Under the pieces are notes generated by a model. The model was not told where the DNA came from. It made no database searches and saw only the letters and a list, made by a program, of their open reading frames with translations. From NCBI GenBank assembly GCA_030446625.1, contig JAUJMY010000011.1, positions 29,474 to 93,473 on the forward strand: a stretch of DNA of 64,000 nt, written 5' to 3'. How positions within the stretch are numbered: the first letter of the stretch is position 1; each line of letters begins with the position of its first letter. The stretch comes from Gaiellaceae bacterium. Its GTDB lineage: Bacteria; Actinomycetota; Thermoleophilia; Gaiellales; Gaiellaceae. Positions 24,614-34,584 of this stretch are shown piece after piece. The translations under genes were made by a program, and so were the position numbers.

Positions 24614-27031
24614 ATGGAGCCGCTGTACAAGCCGCAGGGCGTCGAGGAGCGCTGGCAGCGGACGTGGGAGGAGGAGGGGCTGTACAGGCCCGACGTCGCG
24701 TCCGACCGCACGCCGTTCGTCGTCGCCCATCCGCCGCCGAACGTGACGGGCGACCTGCACATGGGCCACGCGCTCCAGCTCTCGCTCGCAGACACGCTCG
24801 TGCGCTGGTACCGGATGCGCGGCTTCAACACCCTTTTCCAGCCCGGTTACGACCACGCCGGAATCTCGACGCAGAACGCGGTCGAGAAGCACCTGGCGAG
24901 GGAGGGGAAGACGCGGCACGACCTCGGCCGCGAGGCGTTCGAGGCGCGCGTGTGGGAGTGGCTCCACGAGTACGGCGGCAAGATCATGCAGCAGTTCCGG
25001 CGCATCGGCGCCTCGCTCGACTACAGCCGCGAGCGCTTCACGATGGACGAGGACTACGTGCGCGCGGTGACGCGGTTCTTCGTCCACCTGTACCGCAAGG
25101 GGTGGATCTACCGCGCGAACCGGATCATCAACTGGTGCCCGTTCCACCAGACGTCGCTGTCGGACCTCGAGCTCGAGCACGTCGAGGTCGACGACGCGCT
25201 GACGTACGTCCGCTACCCGCTCGTCGACGGCTCGGGGCACGTGACGATCGCGACGGCGCGGCCGGCGACGATCGTCGCGGACGTCGCGGTCGCCGTGCAC
25301 CCGGACGACGAGCGGTACCGCGACGTGATCGGGAAGGACGTCGTCGTGCCGTTCGTGGAGCGGCGCGTCCCCGTCATCGCGGACGAGCGCGTCGAGCGCG
25401 CGTTCGGCACGGGCGCGCTCAAGGTGACGCCGGGACACGACCCGCTCGACTACGAGATCGGCCGCGACAACGCGCTGCCCGAGCTGACGGTGATCGGCGC
25501 GGACGGGCGGATGAACGACGACGCCGGCAAGCTCGCCGGGCTGATGCAGCAGGAGGCGGATGAGCGCATCCTGTCCTGGCTGCGGGAGCGTGGGCAGCTC
25601 GAGAAGCGCGAGGCGCACAGGCATGCCGTCGCACTGTGCGATCGGTGCAAGAGCCGCATCGAGCCCCGGATCTCGCTCCAGTGGTGGTGCTCGATGAAGG
25701 AGCTGAAGGAGCCGGCGCTCGAGGCGCTCCGCTCGGGCCGCGTCCGCTTCCACCCGGAGGCGCAGCACCGCTTCGCGATCGAGTCGCTCGAGGACGCCCC
25801 CGACTGGAACATCTCGCGCCAGCTCTGGTGGGGCCACCAGCTCCCGCTCTGGGAGTGCCCCGGCGGGCACGCGACGGTGGAGGAGACCGAGCCGGCGGCG
25901 TGCGCGCAGTGCGGCTCCTCCGAGCTGACGCGCTCGACCGACGTCCTCGACACCTGGTTCTCGTCCGCGCTCTGGCCGTTCGCGACGCTCGGCTGGCCCG
26001 ACGAGACGCCCGAGCTCCGTGCCTTCTACCCCGGGAGCCTGAACACGACTGATCGCCAGATCATCCGGCTCTGGGAGAACAGGATGATCTTCGCGGGGCT
26101 CGAGTTGCTCGGCGAGGTCCCGTTCCGCGACGTCGTCATCCACTCGACGCTCAACGCGCCCGACGGCCGGCGGATGTCGAAGAGCCTCGGCACGGGCATC
26201 GACCCGCTGGAGGCGATCGACCGGCACGGCGCCGACGCGACGCGCTACGGGCTCCTCAAGATGTCGTCGACGCAGGACGTGCGCTTCTCGATCGGTGCGA
26301 TCGAGGAAGGGCACAAGCTCGCGAACAAGCTCTGGAACGTCTCGCGGCTGGTCCTCGCGCACGCGGAGGGCGCCGCGCCGGAGTTCCGCCCGCGCGACGT
26401 GGAAGAGCGCTGGATCCTCACGCGGATGGACGCGACACGCGCAGAGGTCGAGCAGCGGCTCGGGCGGTTCGAGTTCGCGGCCGCGGTGACGGCGCTCTAC
26501 CACTTCACCTTCGACGACTTCTGCGACTGGTACGCCGAGGCGATCAAGCCGCGGCTGAACACGGGCGACGCCGACGCGGTCGCGACGGCGCTCGCCGCGC
26601 TCGAGCGCCTGCTCGCGCTGCTGCATCCGGTGATGCCGCACGTGACGGAGGAGATCTGGACGAACCTGCCGGAGCGCGAGACGCGCCTGATCGTCGCACG
26701 CTGGCCGGAGCCCGACGCGTCCTACGCGGACGCGGTCGCCGCGCTCGACCGCGTGCAGCAGGCAGCAGCGATCTTCCGGCGTAGCGGCGTCCTCGTGACG
26801 CTGCACGACGACGAGGAGCGGAGGATCTTCGACGCCGTCGTACGCCCCGAGCGCGCGAAGGTGAACGGCAACGCTGCGGTCGAGCTCGAGCGCCTGCGCA
26901 AGGAGGTCGCGCGGCTGGAGGCGAAGCTCGCGAACGACCAGTTCGTCGCGAACGCTCCCGCCGAGGTCGTCCAGGCCGAGCGGGAGAAGCTCGCGCGGTA
27001 CCGATCCGAGCTCGATGCCCTCTCAGGCTGA
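24614..27031 (+). CDS. valS: Valyl-tRNA synthetase
   Basis: This is a class Ia aminoacyl-tRNA synthetase of about 805 residues that charges tRNA-Val. It shows the HIGH-type motif PPPNVTGDLHMGHA, an editing (CP1) domain with the family signature ATARPATIVADVAV, the zinc-binding cysteines (ALCDRCKSR; ACAQCGSS), and the KMSKS-type motif GRRMSKSLG. The C-terminal anticodon domain is followed by the valS-specific coiled coil (ELERLRKEVARLEAKLAND). The ATG at 24614 is used; a GTG directly before it is also possible. The 3' end overlaps folC by 17 nt. Confidence 0.96.
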   Translation: MEPLYKPQGVEERWQRTWEEEGLYRPDVASDRTPFVVAHPPPNVTGDLHMGHALQLSLADTLVRWYRMRGFNTLFQPGYDHAGISTQNAVEKHLAREGKTRHDLGREAFEARVWEWLHEYGGKIMQQFRRIGASLDYSRERFTMDEDYVRAVTRFFVHLYRKGWIYRANRIINWCPFHQTSLSDLELEHVEVDDALTYVRYPLVDGSGHVTIATARPATIVADVAVAVHPDDERYRDVIGKDVVVPFVERRVPVIADERVERAFGTGALKVTPGHDPLDYEIGRDNALPELTVIGADGRMNDDAGKLAGLMQQEADERILSWLRERGQLEKREAHRHAVALCDRCKSRIEPRISLQWWCSMKELKEPALEALRSGRVRFHPEAQHRFAIESLEDAPDWNISRQLWWGHQLPLWECPGGHATVEETEPAACAQCGSSELTRSTDVLDTWFSSALWPFATLGWPDETPELRAFYPGSLNTTDRQIIRLWENRMIFAGLELLGEVPFRDVVIHSTLNAPDGRRMSKSLGTGIDPLEAIDRHGADATRYGLLKMSSTQDVRFSIGAIEEGHKLANKLWNVSRLVLAHAEGAAPEFRPRDVEERWILTRMDATRAEVEQRLGRFEFAAAVTALYHFTFDDFCDWYAEAIKPRLNTGDADAVATALAALERLLALLHPVMPHVTEEIWTNLPERETRLIVARWPEPDASYADAVAALDRVQQAAAIFRRSGVLVTLHDDEERRIFDAVVRPERAKVNGNAAVELERLRKEVARLEAKLANDQFVANAPAEVVQAEREKLARYRSELDALSG

Positions 27032-28109
27032 CTGGATCGCGAGCCTCTCGCCTTGGCCGGCGGAGTTCGGGCTCGACCGTATGCGCGCGCTGCTCGACGA
27101 GCTCGGCAACCCGCAGCGCGCCTACCCCGCGATCCACGTCGTCGGCACGAACGGGAAGTCGACGGCGACGCGGACGATCGAGGCGCTGCTCGACGCCGAG
27201 GGCCTGCGCGTCGGCGCGTACCTGTCGCCCCACGTGCGCGGCTGGAGCGAGCGCATCCGCGTCGGCGGCGATGAGGCGGACTTCGAGCGGGCGGTCGCGC
27301 GCGTGCGCGAGCCGGCGGAGCGGCTCGGCGCGACGCAATTCGAGACGCTGACCGCCGCCGCGCTCGCCGAGTTCGCGCACGCAGGCGTGGACGTGGCCGT
27401 CGTCGAGGCGGGCCTCGGCGGCCGCCTCGACGCGACGAACGTGCTCGACGCGCCGGTCGTTCTCCTCACGAGCGTCGGGCTGGAGCACACGGACGTGCTC
27501 GGCTACACGACGGACGCGATCGCGCGCGAAAAACTGGCAGTAGCGCATGCGGCAACCGTAGTTGTCCTATCGGACAACACACACGCGCACCTCGTGCCGC
27601 ACGCCCGCGTCGTGTTCGGCGGCGCGCGCGAGGCTGCGAGCGCCTTCCTCGGCCGCCCCGCGGCTGCCGACGTCGACGTGCACCTGCCCGGGCGGCTCGA
27701 CGTCCGCGGCGAGCACCCGTTCGAGCTGTGGGACGGCGCGCACAACCTCGACGGGGCCCGCCATCTCGTGGAGCGGCTGCGGGAGCGCGACTTCGTCCTC
27801 GTCGTCTCGATCCTGACGGACAAGGACGCCGACGGAATGCTCGCGACGCTCGCCGAGGTCGCGTCGCGCGCCGTCGTGACCTCGTCGTCCAGCGAGCGCG
27901 CCCACGACCCCGACCGGCTGGCGGAGCTGGCGGCGCTGTACTTCGCCTCCGTCGAGGCCGTGCCCGACTCGCACACGGCGCTCGCGCGGGCGCGCGAGCT
28001 CGCGGGCGAGCACGGAGCCGTCCTCGTCACGGGGTCGCTCTACCTGCTCGCCGACCTCTACCAGGAGCGGGATCAACCCGTACGATGGCGAAGCTTGGTG
28101 AGCGGCTGA
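27015..28109 (+). CDS. folC: Folylpolyglutamate synthase / dihydrofolate synthase
   Basis: FolC adds glutamate to dihydropteroate or folates using ATP. The 364-residue protein has a P-loop IHVVGTNGKSTAT, the family motif VEAGLGGRLDATNV, and the Mur-ligase-like C-terminal region with WDGAHNLDGARHL. It is about 60 residues shorter than typical FolC, the missing part lying in the central and C-terminal domains. It starts inside the end of valS (17 nt overlap), the usual arrangement in this phylum. The last codons overlap a 37-residue ORF (28085-28198). Confidence 0.92.
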   Translation: MPSQADWIASLSPWPAEFGLDRMRALLDELGNPQRAYPAIHVVGTNGKSTATRTIEALLDAEGLRVGAYLSPHVRGWSERIRVGGDEADFERAVARVREPAERLGATQFETLTAAALAEFAHAGVDVAVVEAGLGGRLDATNVLDAPVVLLTSVGLEHTDVLGYTTDAIAREKLAVAHAATVVVLSDNTHAHLVPHARVVFGGAREAASAFLGRPAAADVDVHLPGRLDVRGEHPFELWDGAHNLDGARHLVERLRERDFVLVVSILTDKDADGMLATLAEVASRAVVTSSSSERAHDPDRLAELAALYFASVEAVPDSHTALARARELAGEHGAVLVTGSLYLLADLYQERDQPVRWRSLVSG

Positions 28110-28198
28110 GCGTTTTCGCGTTCGCCACGGTCGCGGTGGGCGCGATCGTGGGGCTCGCGTTTGCCGCAGGCTACGCAATCGGAAAACTGCTGCTGTGA
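28085..28198 (+). CDS. 37-residue single-pass membrane protein
   Basis: This is a tiny ORF starting at ATG 28085 inside the end of folC. After MAKLGERLSV it consists of one hydrophobic helix (FAFATVAVGAIVGLAFAAGY) and a short tail ending KLLL. Its TGA overlaps the GTG start of the next gene in a GTGA junction, and that coupling is the main evidence that it is translated. No homologue is recognised. Function unknown. Confidence 0.6.
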   Translation: MAKLGERLSVFAFATVAVGAIVGLAFAAGYAIGKLLL

Positions 28199-28731
28199 CC
28201 CCCTCTTTCCCCCTCGCCCAGGTCGGAGTAGACGACTTCTTCGACTCGACCGCCTGGTTCCTGATCCGGAACCTGGGGCTGCTCTTCGTCGCCGTGTTCT
28301 ACGTCGCGACCGTCTGGTGGGTCTTCAAGGACGCGCGGCGGCGCATCGACGATCCGTGGCTCGTCGCGATGGCCGTCGTGCTCGGCGCGGTGCCGCCATT
28401 CGTGGGGCCGATCATCTACATGTTCTTCCGGCCGCCGGAGTACCTCGACGACGTGCGCGAGCGCGAGCTCGAGATCAAGGCGATGGAAGAGCGGCTTGCG
28501 CGCCCTGACCTCCACTGCCCGGTCTGCCGGGCGGAGGTCGAGGGGAGCTTCCTCGTCTGCCCCGTCTGCACGACGAAGCTGAAGCAGGCGTGCGCGAACT
28601 GCCGCGCGCCGCTCGAGGCGCTGTGGCAGATCTGCCCGTACTGCGAGACACCGGTGGACACGCCGACGGTCGTGCAGCACTTCGACCCGTGGGAGAACGA
28701 GCCGCGCAGGCAGCGGCAGCGGTCCGAATAG
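28195..28731 (+). CDS. Membrane protein with double zinc ribbon
   Basis: This 178-residue protein starts with two membrane helices (WFLIRNLGLLFVAVFYVATVWWVF and LVAMAVVLGAVPPFVGPIIYMF) and ends with a cytoplasmic cysteine-rich region holding four CxxC knuckles: HCPVCRAE, VCPVCTTK, ACANCRAP and ICPYCETP. This is a zinc-ribbon arrangement typical of small membrane-anchored adaptor proteins. The start is the GTG at 28195, coupled to the 37-residue ORF. It lies between folC and ndk, and its function is unknown. Confidence 0.78.
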   Translation: MTPSFPLAQVGVDDFFDSTAWFLIRNLGLLFVAVFYVATVWWVFKDARRRIDDPWLVAMAVVLGAVPPFVGPIIYMFFRPPEYLDDVRERELEIKAMEERLARPDLHCPVCRAEVEGSFLVCPVCTTKLKQACANCRAPLEALWQICPYCETPVDTPTVVQHFDPWENEPRRQRQRSE

Positions 28732-28743
28732 ACTCCGGCGGCC

Positions 28744-29163
28744 GTGGCCGCGGAACGAACGCTCATCCTCATCAAGCCCGACGCCGTCGAGCGTTCGCTC
28801 GCGGGCGAGATCCTCGCGCGGATCGAGCGCCGGGGGTTCGCCGTCCGGGCGGCCAAGCTGCTCCGCGTCGGCCGCGAGCTCGGCGAAGAGCACTACGGCG
28901 AGCACCGCGAGAAGCCGTTCTTCGGCGAGCTCGTCGACTTCATCACCTCCGCTCCCACGTGGGCGCTCGTCGTCGAGGGCGAGGGCGCGATCGCCACGAT
29001 GCGCAAGACGATCGGCGCGACGAACCCGGCAAACGCCGAGCCGGGCACGATCAGGGGAGACCTCGCGACGTCGATGCCGAACAACCTGGTGCACGGCTCC
29101 GACTCGCCGGAGTCGGCGGAGCGCGAGATCGCGCTCTGGTTCGCCGACGATGAGCTCGTCTGA
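28744..29163 (+). CDS. ndk: Nucleoside diphosphate kinase
   Basis: Ndk equalises nucleoside triphosphate pools by phosphate transfer through a histidine. The 139-residue length and all motifs fit: [14 protein letters not shown] at the N terminus, the [10 protein letters not shown] nucleotide loop, and the active-site histidine in [16 protein letters not shown]. The start is GTG at 28744. Its 3' end overlaps the first methyltransferase gene by 14 nt. Confidence 0.97.
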   Translation: MAAERTLILIKPDAVERSLAGEILARIERRGFAVRAAKLLRVGRELGEEHYGEHREKPFFGELVDFITSAPTWALVVEGEGAIATMRKTIGATNPANAEPGTIRGDLATSMPNNLVHGSDSPESAEREIALWFADDELV

Positions 29164-29923
29164 GGCGACCGAGGCCGCTTCGCGCAACCGCGCGCTCTGG
29201 ACGCGGCTGAACGCCAAGTTCGCGGACGCCAACGCGCGTGCGCAGTGGGCACGCGAGGAGATCGGGTGGGGTCTCTGGAGCATCCCGGAGTCGGACGTGC
29301 GTGTGCTGCCGGAGCTCGAGGGCCTCGATGTCGTCGAGCTCGGGTGTGGAACCGCGTACGTCTCATCCTGGCTCGCCCGCCGCGGTGCGCGACCGGTCGC
29401 CCTCGACGTCACCCCGGCGCAGCTCGACACCGCGCGCCGGATGCAGGCACAGACGGGGATCGAGTTCGCGCTCGTCGAGGCAGACGCCGTTGCCACGGGC
29501 TTGCCGGACGCGAGCTTCGACTTGGCGATCTCGGAGTACGGCGCGTCGATCTGGTGCGACCCCGAGCTGTGGATTCGCGAGGCTGCGCGGCTCCTGCGAT
29601 CGCGTGGAACGCTCCTGTTCCTGTGCGACTCGACGCTGCTGACTCTGTGCGGCGCGGACGACGATCATGTGCAGGAACGGCTCGTGCGACCGCAGTTCGG
29701 GATGTACCGCTTCGAGGATGCCGAGGGCGGCGGGGTCGAGTTCCACCTCGCGCACGGCGAGTGGATCCGCATCCTGCGCGACAACGGCTTCGTCGTCGAA
29801 CAACTGATTGAGGTGCAGGCCCCGGAGGATGCGGCGACGCACGAGATCTACGACTACGTCACGCCGGAATGGGGCCGGAGGTGGCCGGCAGAGGAGATCT
29901 GGAAGGCCCGAAAGTGGAGCTGA
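29150..29923 (+). CDS. Class I SAM-dependent methyltransferase (copy 1 of tandem pair)
   Basis: This is a Rossmann-fold methyltransferase of 257 residues. Motif I is [13 protein letters not shown], the acidic post-I residue is in [15 protein letters not shown], and motif IV is in [14 protein letters not shown]. The N-terminal helix region and the C-terminal [16 protein letters not shown] tail are shared with the next gene, so the two are tandem duplicates. It overlaps ndk by 14 nt and the second copy by 10 nt. The methyl acceptor is unknown; relatives are annotated only as small-molecule methyltransferases. Confidence 0.85.
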   Translation: MSSSEATEAASRNRALWTRLNAKFADANARAQWAREEIGWGLWSIPESDVRVLPELEGLDVVELGCGTAYVSSWLARRGARPVALDVTPAQLDTARRMQAQTGIEFALVEADAVATGLPDASFDLAISEYGASIWCDPELWIREAARLLRSRGTLLFLCDSTLLTLCGADDDHVQERLVRPQFGMYRFEDAEGGGVEFHLAHGEWIRILRDNGFVVEQLIEVQAPEDAATHEIYDYVTPEWGRRWPAEEIWKARKWS

Positions 29924-30675
29924 CGGGTTATGTCGCGCGGAACCGCGAGGCGTGGACGCGGTCGAACGCGGCGTACACGGATGCACGCGCCGCCGCGGAC
30001 TGGGCCGACGCCGAAATCCGCTGGGGAATGTGCAACGCGCTCGAGGCGGACGTCCAGGTGCTGCCGGACGTGCGCGGGAAGGAGATCGTCGAGCTCGGCT
30101 GCGGCACCGGCTACTTCGGCGCGCGGCTGAAGCGCGCCGGCGCGAGGCGCGTTGTCGGCGTCGACATCACTCCTGCACAGCTCGCGACGGCGCAGCGGAT
30201 GAACGAGGAGTTCGGGCTCGGCCTCGAGTTCGTCGAGGCGAACGCCGAGGAGACAGGGCTGCCGGACGAGTCGTCCGACCTTGCGGTCTCGGAGTACGGC
30301 GCGTCGATCTGGTGCGATCCGTACAGGTGGATCCCGGAGGCGGCGCGACTGTTGCGCCGCGGCGGCGAGCTCGTGTTCCTGCGCAACTCGACGCTCGCCA
30401 TGCTGTGCGCGACGGAGGACGAGAAGACGAGCGCGACGCTCCAGCGACCGCAGCGCGGCCTGCACCGGCTCGACTGGGCCGACGACGGGACGAGCGAGTT
30501 CCACCTCGGGCACGGCGACTGGGTTCGGCTCCTCCGCGGCAGCGGATTCGACATCCTCGACCTCGTCGAGGTCTACGCGGGGCCGCGGACGCCCGACCAC
30601 ACGTACTACTCGTTCTCGCGCGAATGGGCGGAACGGTGGCCGTGGGAAGAGATCTGGCGGGCGCGGAAGCGATGA
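29914..30675 (+). CDS. Class I SAM-dependent methyltransferase (copy 2 of tandem pair)
   Basis: This is the second member of the tandem pair, about 253 residues from the GTG at 29914 ([14 protein letters not shown]). It shows motif I IVELGCGTGYFGA, the GVDITPAQLATAQRM acidic loop, and the same [11 protein letters not shown] block as copy 1. The tail EWAERWPWEEIWRARKR also matches. A longer start at ATG 29869 would overlap copy 1 by 55 nt and is less likely. Its stop overlaps the following gene in an ATGA junction. Confidence 0.85.
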   Translation: MELTGYVARNREAWTRSNAAYTDARAAADWADAEIRWGMCNALEADVQVLPDVRGKEIVELGCGTGYFGARLKRAGARRVVGVDITPAQLATAQRMNEEFGLGLEFVEANAEETGLPDESSDLAVSEYGASIWCDPYRWIPEAARLLRRGGELVFLRNSTLAMLCATEDEKTSATLQRPQRGLHRLDWADDGTSEFHLGHGDWVRLLRGSGFDILDLVEVYAGPRTPDHTYYSFSREWAERWPWEEIWRARKR

Positions 30676-31103
30676 CGATCATCCGCATCCCCGAGGTCGA
30701 CGAGATCCTCGACGGGCCGTGGCCGCTGCTGCTCCGGTCCGGCGGGACCGGCCTGTGGCTCCTGCGCGGGCTCGCGACGGAGCACGAGGAGGTCGACACG
30801 CGCGTCGTCTGCGGCCCCGCCTGCGCGACGCGCCGCGACGCGCGCGAGGAGTGGGCGCGGGCGCTCGAGTGCGAGGAGGAGACGCTCGACGAGTGTCTGC
30901 GCCGCGACGACCCGCGGCTCGTGCTCGTCGCGGACGCGGAGCGGCTACTGGACGACGAGCCCGAGCGGCTGCCCGACTTCCTCGACGCGCTGCGCCGGGC
31001 CGCCGCAGACACGCAGCTGCGCGTCGTCTTCCAGTCACGCTTCGAGCACGCTGACGACAAGCTGGCGGTGTTCCAGGAGTTCGGCATCGAGCAGGCGGCC
31101 TGA
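30672..31103 (+). CDS. Barstar-like (barnase-inhibitor-related) protein
   Basis: This 143-residue protein begins at ATG 30672, in a 4-nt overlap with the methyltransferase stop. The middle region (REEWARALECEEETLDECLRRD, then RLVLVADAERLLDDEPERLPDFLDAL) has the order of helices and strands seen in bacterial barstar-family proteins, including the tryptophan, the aligned LDECL helix and the following hydrophobic strand. The similarity is moderate and read by eye. No barnase-like RNase is nearby, so an immunity role is not shown. It could equally be an unrelated small regulatory protein. Confidence 0.45.
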   Translation: MTIIRIPEVDEILDGPWPLLLRSGGTGLWLLRGLATEHEEVDTRVVCGPACATRRDAREEWARALECEEETLDECLRRDDPRLVLVADAERLLDDEPERLPDFLDALRRAAADTQLRVVFQSRFEHADDKLAVFQEFGIEQAA

Positions 31104-31104
31104 G

Positions 31105-31698
31105 GTGAGCGCGTCGCCCGCGCCCCCTCTTCTGCTCGCGTCCACGTCACCGCAGCGGCGCGCGATCCTGGAGCAGCTCGGGCTTCCCTTCGACGTGGTC
31201 GCGCCGAGGTACGAGGAGCACGCCGCGCCGGAGGCCGACGCGACGGAGCTCGTGCGCGCGCATGCGCGCGGGAAGGCGCAGTCGGTCGCGGACGAGGCGG
31301 GCGACCGCCCCGTGCTCGGCGTCGACACGGCGGTCGTCCTCGACGGGAAGATCTACGGCAAACCGCGCGACGCGGGCGACGCCGAGCGGATGTTGGACGC
31401 GCTCGGGGGGCGGACGCACACGGTCGTGTCGGGCCTCTGCCTCGTCACGCCCGGGTGGGAGGTGCTGGAAAGCGACGTGACACGCGTCTCGTTCCGCAGC
31501 CTCACGCCGCGCGACCTCGCCATGTACGTCGCGAGCGGCGAGTGGGAGGGGCGCGCGGGCGGCTACGCGATCCAGGGGTTCGGCGCTGCGCTCGTCGAGC
31601 GGATCGAGGGCGACTACCTGAACGTCGTCGGGCTCCCGGCGGCGCTCCTCGTCCGCCTGTTCGCGACGCGCTTCGCGGGGCTCTATGGGGTCGGCTAG
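31105..31698 (+). CDS. maf: Maf family nucleotide pyrophosphatase
   Basis: Maf proteins hydrolyse non-canonical or canonical nucleoside triphosphates and have been linked to septum control. The 197-residue protein has the family opening LLLASTSPQRRAILEQLGL, the catalytic aspartate context GVDTAVVLDGKIYGKP, and the AGGYAIQGFGAALVERIEGDYLNVVGLP block. The start is GTG at 31105, one base after the previous stop. It ends the ndk-to-maf gene run, and the mre cassette begins 0.8 kb later on the same strand. Confidence 0.94.
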   Translation: MSASPAPPLLLASTSPQRRAILEQLGLPFDVVAPRYEEHAAPEADATELVRAHARGKAQSVADEAGDRPVLGVDTAVVLDGKIYGKPRDAGDAERMLDALGGRTHTVVSGLCLVTPGWEVLESDVTRVSFRSLTPRDLAMYVASGEWEGRAGGYAIQGFGAALVERIEGDYLNVVGLPAALLVRLFATRFAGLYGVG

Positions 31699-31749
31699 AA
31701 CGGCGGCCCACTCGCCGTCGCTGCCGCCAACGTGGTGCCGCGCCCCGCG

Positions 31750-32424
31750 CTAGTGGAAGACGACGGCGGCGCCGCGCTCGACGGAGAGCCGCGCCGCCGC
31801 GAGCAGCCGCGCGCAGGTGAACGACTCGATCCCGTAGCGCTGCCATTGCTCGGGCCCGGCGCCCGGTTCGTCGGCGGCGTCCCACAGCTCCTCGCTCTCG
31901 GGGTCGAGGTCCGGGATTCCGAGGGTGCGCGCGAGCTCCGCGCACTCGTGCGCGAGCGCGTGCGAGGATCCGAGCATCGTCCCGACGATCCTGTCGTCGT
32001 AGATCACCGCGCCGAACTCGACGGGGACGTAGAAGCCCTCGGCGTCGCTGTGCTTGATCAGGTGCTCGAAGCGGCCGTCGAACTCGTACGACGGGCCGCG
32101 CCGGAACAGTCGGCGGAATCCGCGCTCGCCGTAGTACGCGGCGAGCACCTCGTCGTCGGACGCGTCGTCGTCGCCGGGCGGAGGCAGCGGGCGACCCGCG
32201 GCGAGATGGGCGGCGATCCGGCGGAGATAGTGCAGTCCGCTGTACCCGTACATCTGGACGGCGAAAGGCTCCCACTCGGCCGCCACGGGCTCCTCGTACG
32301 TCGGCAGCCCGTTGTCGGCGAGCACCTCGTTCACGACGGCGAAGTCCGCCCGAACGTCGTCGACCTCCTCTGGGTCGTGCTCGGCGAGGTCGACGAGGAA
32401 GCCCACGGTGATGTCGAGACCCAT
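31750..32424 (-). CDS. Hypothetical protein
   Basis: This 224-residue protein begins MGLDITVGFLVDLAEHDPEEV and has no membrane segment, signal peptide or recognised catalytic motif. It is acidic, with a central YGYSGLHYLRRIAAHLAAG segment that looks like a conserved helix. The pattern recalls uncharacterised bacterial proteins of the DUF/immunity type, but I cannot name a family. It is transcribed against maf and mreB, alone between them. Confidence 0.7.
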   Translation of the reverse strand: MGLDITVGFLVDLAEHDPEEVDDVRADFAVVNEVLADNGLPTYEEPVAAEWEPFAVQMYGYSGLHYLRRIAAHLAAGRPLPPPGDDDASDDEVLAAYYGERGFRRLFRRGPSYEFDGRFEHLIKHSDAEGFYVPVEFGAVIYDDRIVGTMLGSSHALAHECAELARTLGIPDLDPESEELWDAADEPGAGPEQWQRYGIESFTCARLLAAARLSVERGAAVVFH

Positions 32425-32499
32425 CGGGTTCGCTCTTTTCCCCGAGCGCGGCGTTTCGGATGCTCGCGCCCGTTCCAGAGGGCGCTACGGTTCGGCTGA

Positions 32500-33586
<1,087 letters not shown>

Positions 33587-33645
33587 TACGTAGGCGCTGC
33601 GTTCTCGCCCCACCCGCCGAAATCTCGTCTAACCTAGGCGACTTC

Positions 33646-34584
33646 GTGCCTCGCGACCGGACCGTACGCGTGGCGGTCCTGGGCTCCCCCGTCCAGCGCG
33701 CCGCTCCTCAGAAGTTCCCCTCCCGTAACGGCACCGTCCTCAAGCGGCGGGTCGTGGTGGGCGTTCTCGTGCTGCTCTCGCTGCTGATGACGACGCTGTA
33801 CTTCCGGGATCCGCCGAACGGGGGCATGCACGCCGTCCAGGATGCGGGCGCGACCGTCCTGCGCCCGTTCCAGGTCGCGGCCGAGCGCGTCGTGCGCCCG
33901 TTCCGCGACGCCTACGGGTACTTCAGCGGCCTCGTCCACGCGAAGTCCGAGGCCGAGCGGCTGCTCGCCGAGAACGAGCGCCTGCGCCAGGAGGCGACGC
34001 AGTACCGGAGCGCGTGGGAGGAGAACAAGACGCTGCGCGAGTACGTGGACTACCGGGCGCCGAAGGGGTACCCCGCGGACCTCCGTTCGGTCGCGGCGGC
34101 CGTCATCACTGCGCCCTTCTCCCAGTACGAGCAGCAGCTGGTCATCTCGGCCGGCTCCGGCGCGGGGGTGCGGGTGGGCGACCCCGTCGCCACGCCGGCG
34201 GGACTCGTCGGGCGCGTGACCGAAGTCTCCGAGGGGACGGCGCAGGTGACGCTGCTCACCGACCGCTCGACCGCGGTGTCCGCGGAAGTGCTCGAAGCCG
34301 GCGCGGTCGGTCTCGTCAAGAGCGGCCGCTCGGGCGGCGACACGCTCGTCGTCGACCTCGTGAAGAAGAAGTTCGTGGTCGATCGCGGCGACCGCATCAT
34401 CACCGCGGGCTCGCGCGTCGGCGAGCTCCCCTCGATCTACCCGCGCGGGATCCCGATCGGCGAGGTGACGTTCGTGAACCAGAGCGACACCGACGTGCAC
34501 AAGCGGATCCAGATCGAGCCGTACGTCGACTTCGACGAAGTAGACAGCGTGATCGTGCTGGTCCCGAAGGAGAGGCGCCCGTGA
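33646..34584 (+). CDS. mreC: Rod shape-determining protein MreC
   Basis: MreC links the cytoplasmic MreB filament to PBP2 in the periplasmic space. It is 312 residues with one N-terminal membrane helix (VVVGVLVLLSLLMTTLYF), a coiled coil (AKSEAERLLAENERLRQEA) and the beta-barrel domain (AAVITAPFSQYEQQLVISAG ... PVATPAGLVGRVTEV ... GEVTFVNQS). The start is GTG at 33646. A TAACCT -10-like box at 33630-33635 ends 10 nt before it, so mreC may also have its own promoter. Its stop overlaps mreD (GTGA). Confidence 0.94.
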   Translation: MPRDRTVRVAVLGSPVQRAAPQKFPSRNGTVLKRRVVVGVLVLLSLLMTTLYFRDPPNGGMHAVQDAGATVLRPFQVAAERVVRPFRDAYGYFSGLVHAKSEAERLLAENERLRQEATQYRSAWEENKTLREYVDYRAPKGYPADLRSVAAAVITAPFSQYEQQLVISAGSGAGVRVGDPVATPAGLVGRVTEVSEGTAQVTLLTDRSTAVSAEVLEAGAVGLVKSGRSGGDTLVVDLVKKKFVVDRGDRIITAGSRVGELPSIYPRGIPIGEVTFVNQSDTDVHKRIQIEPYVDFDEVDSVIVLVPKERRP

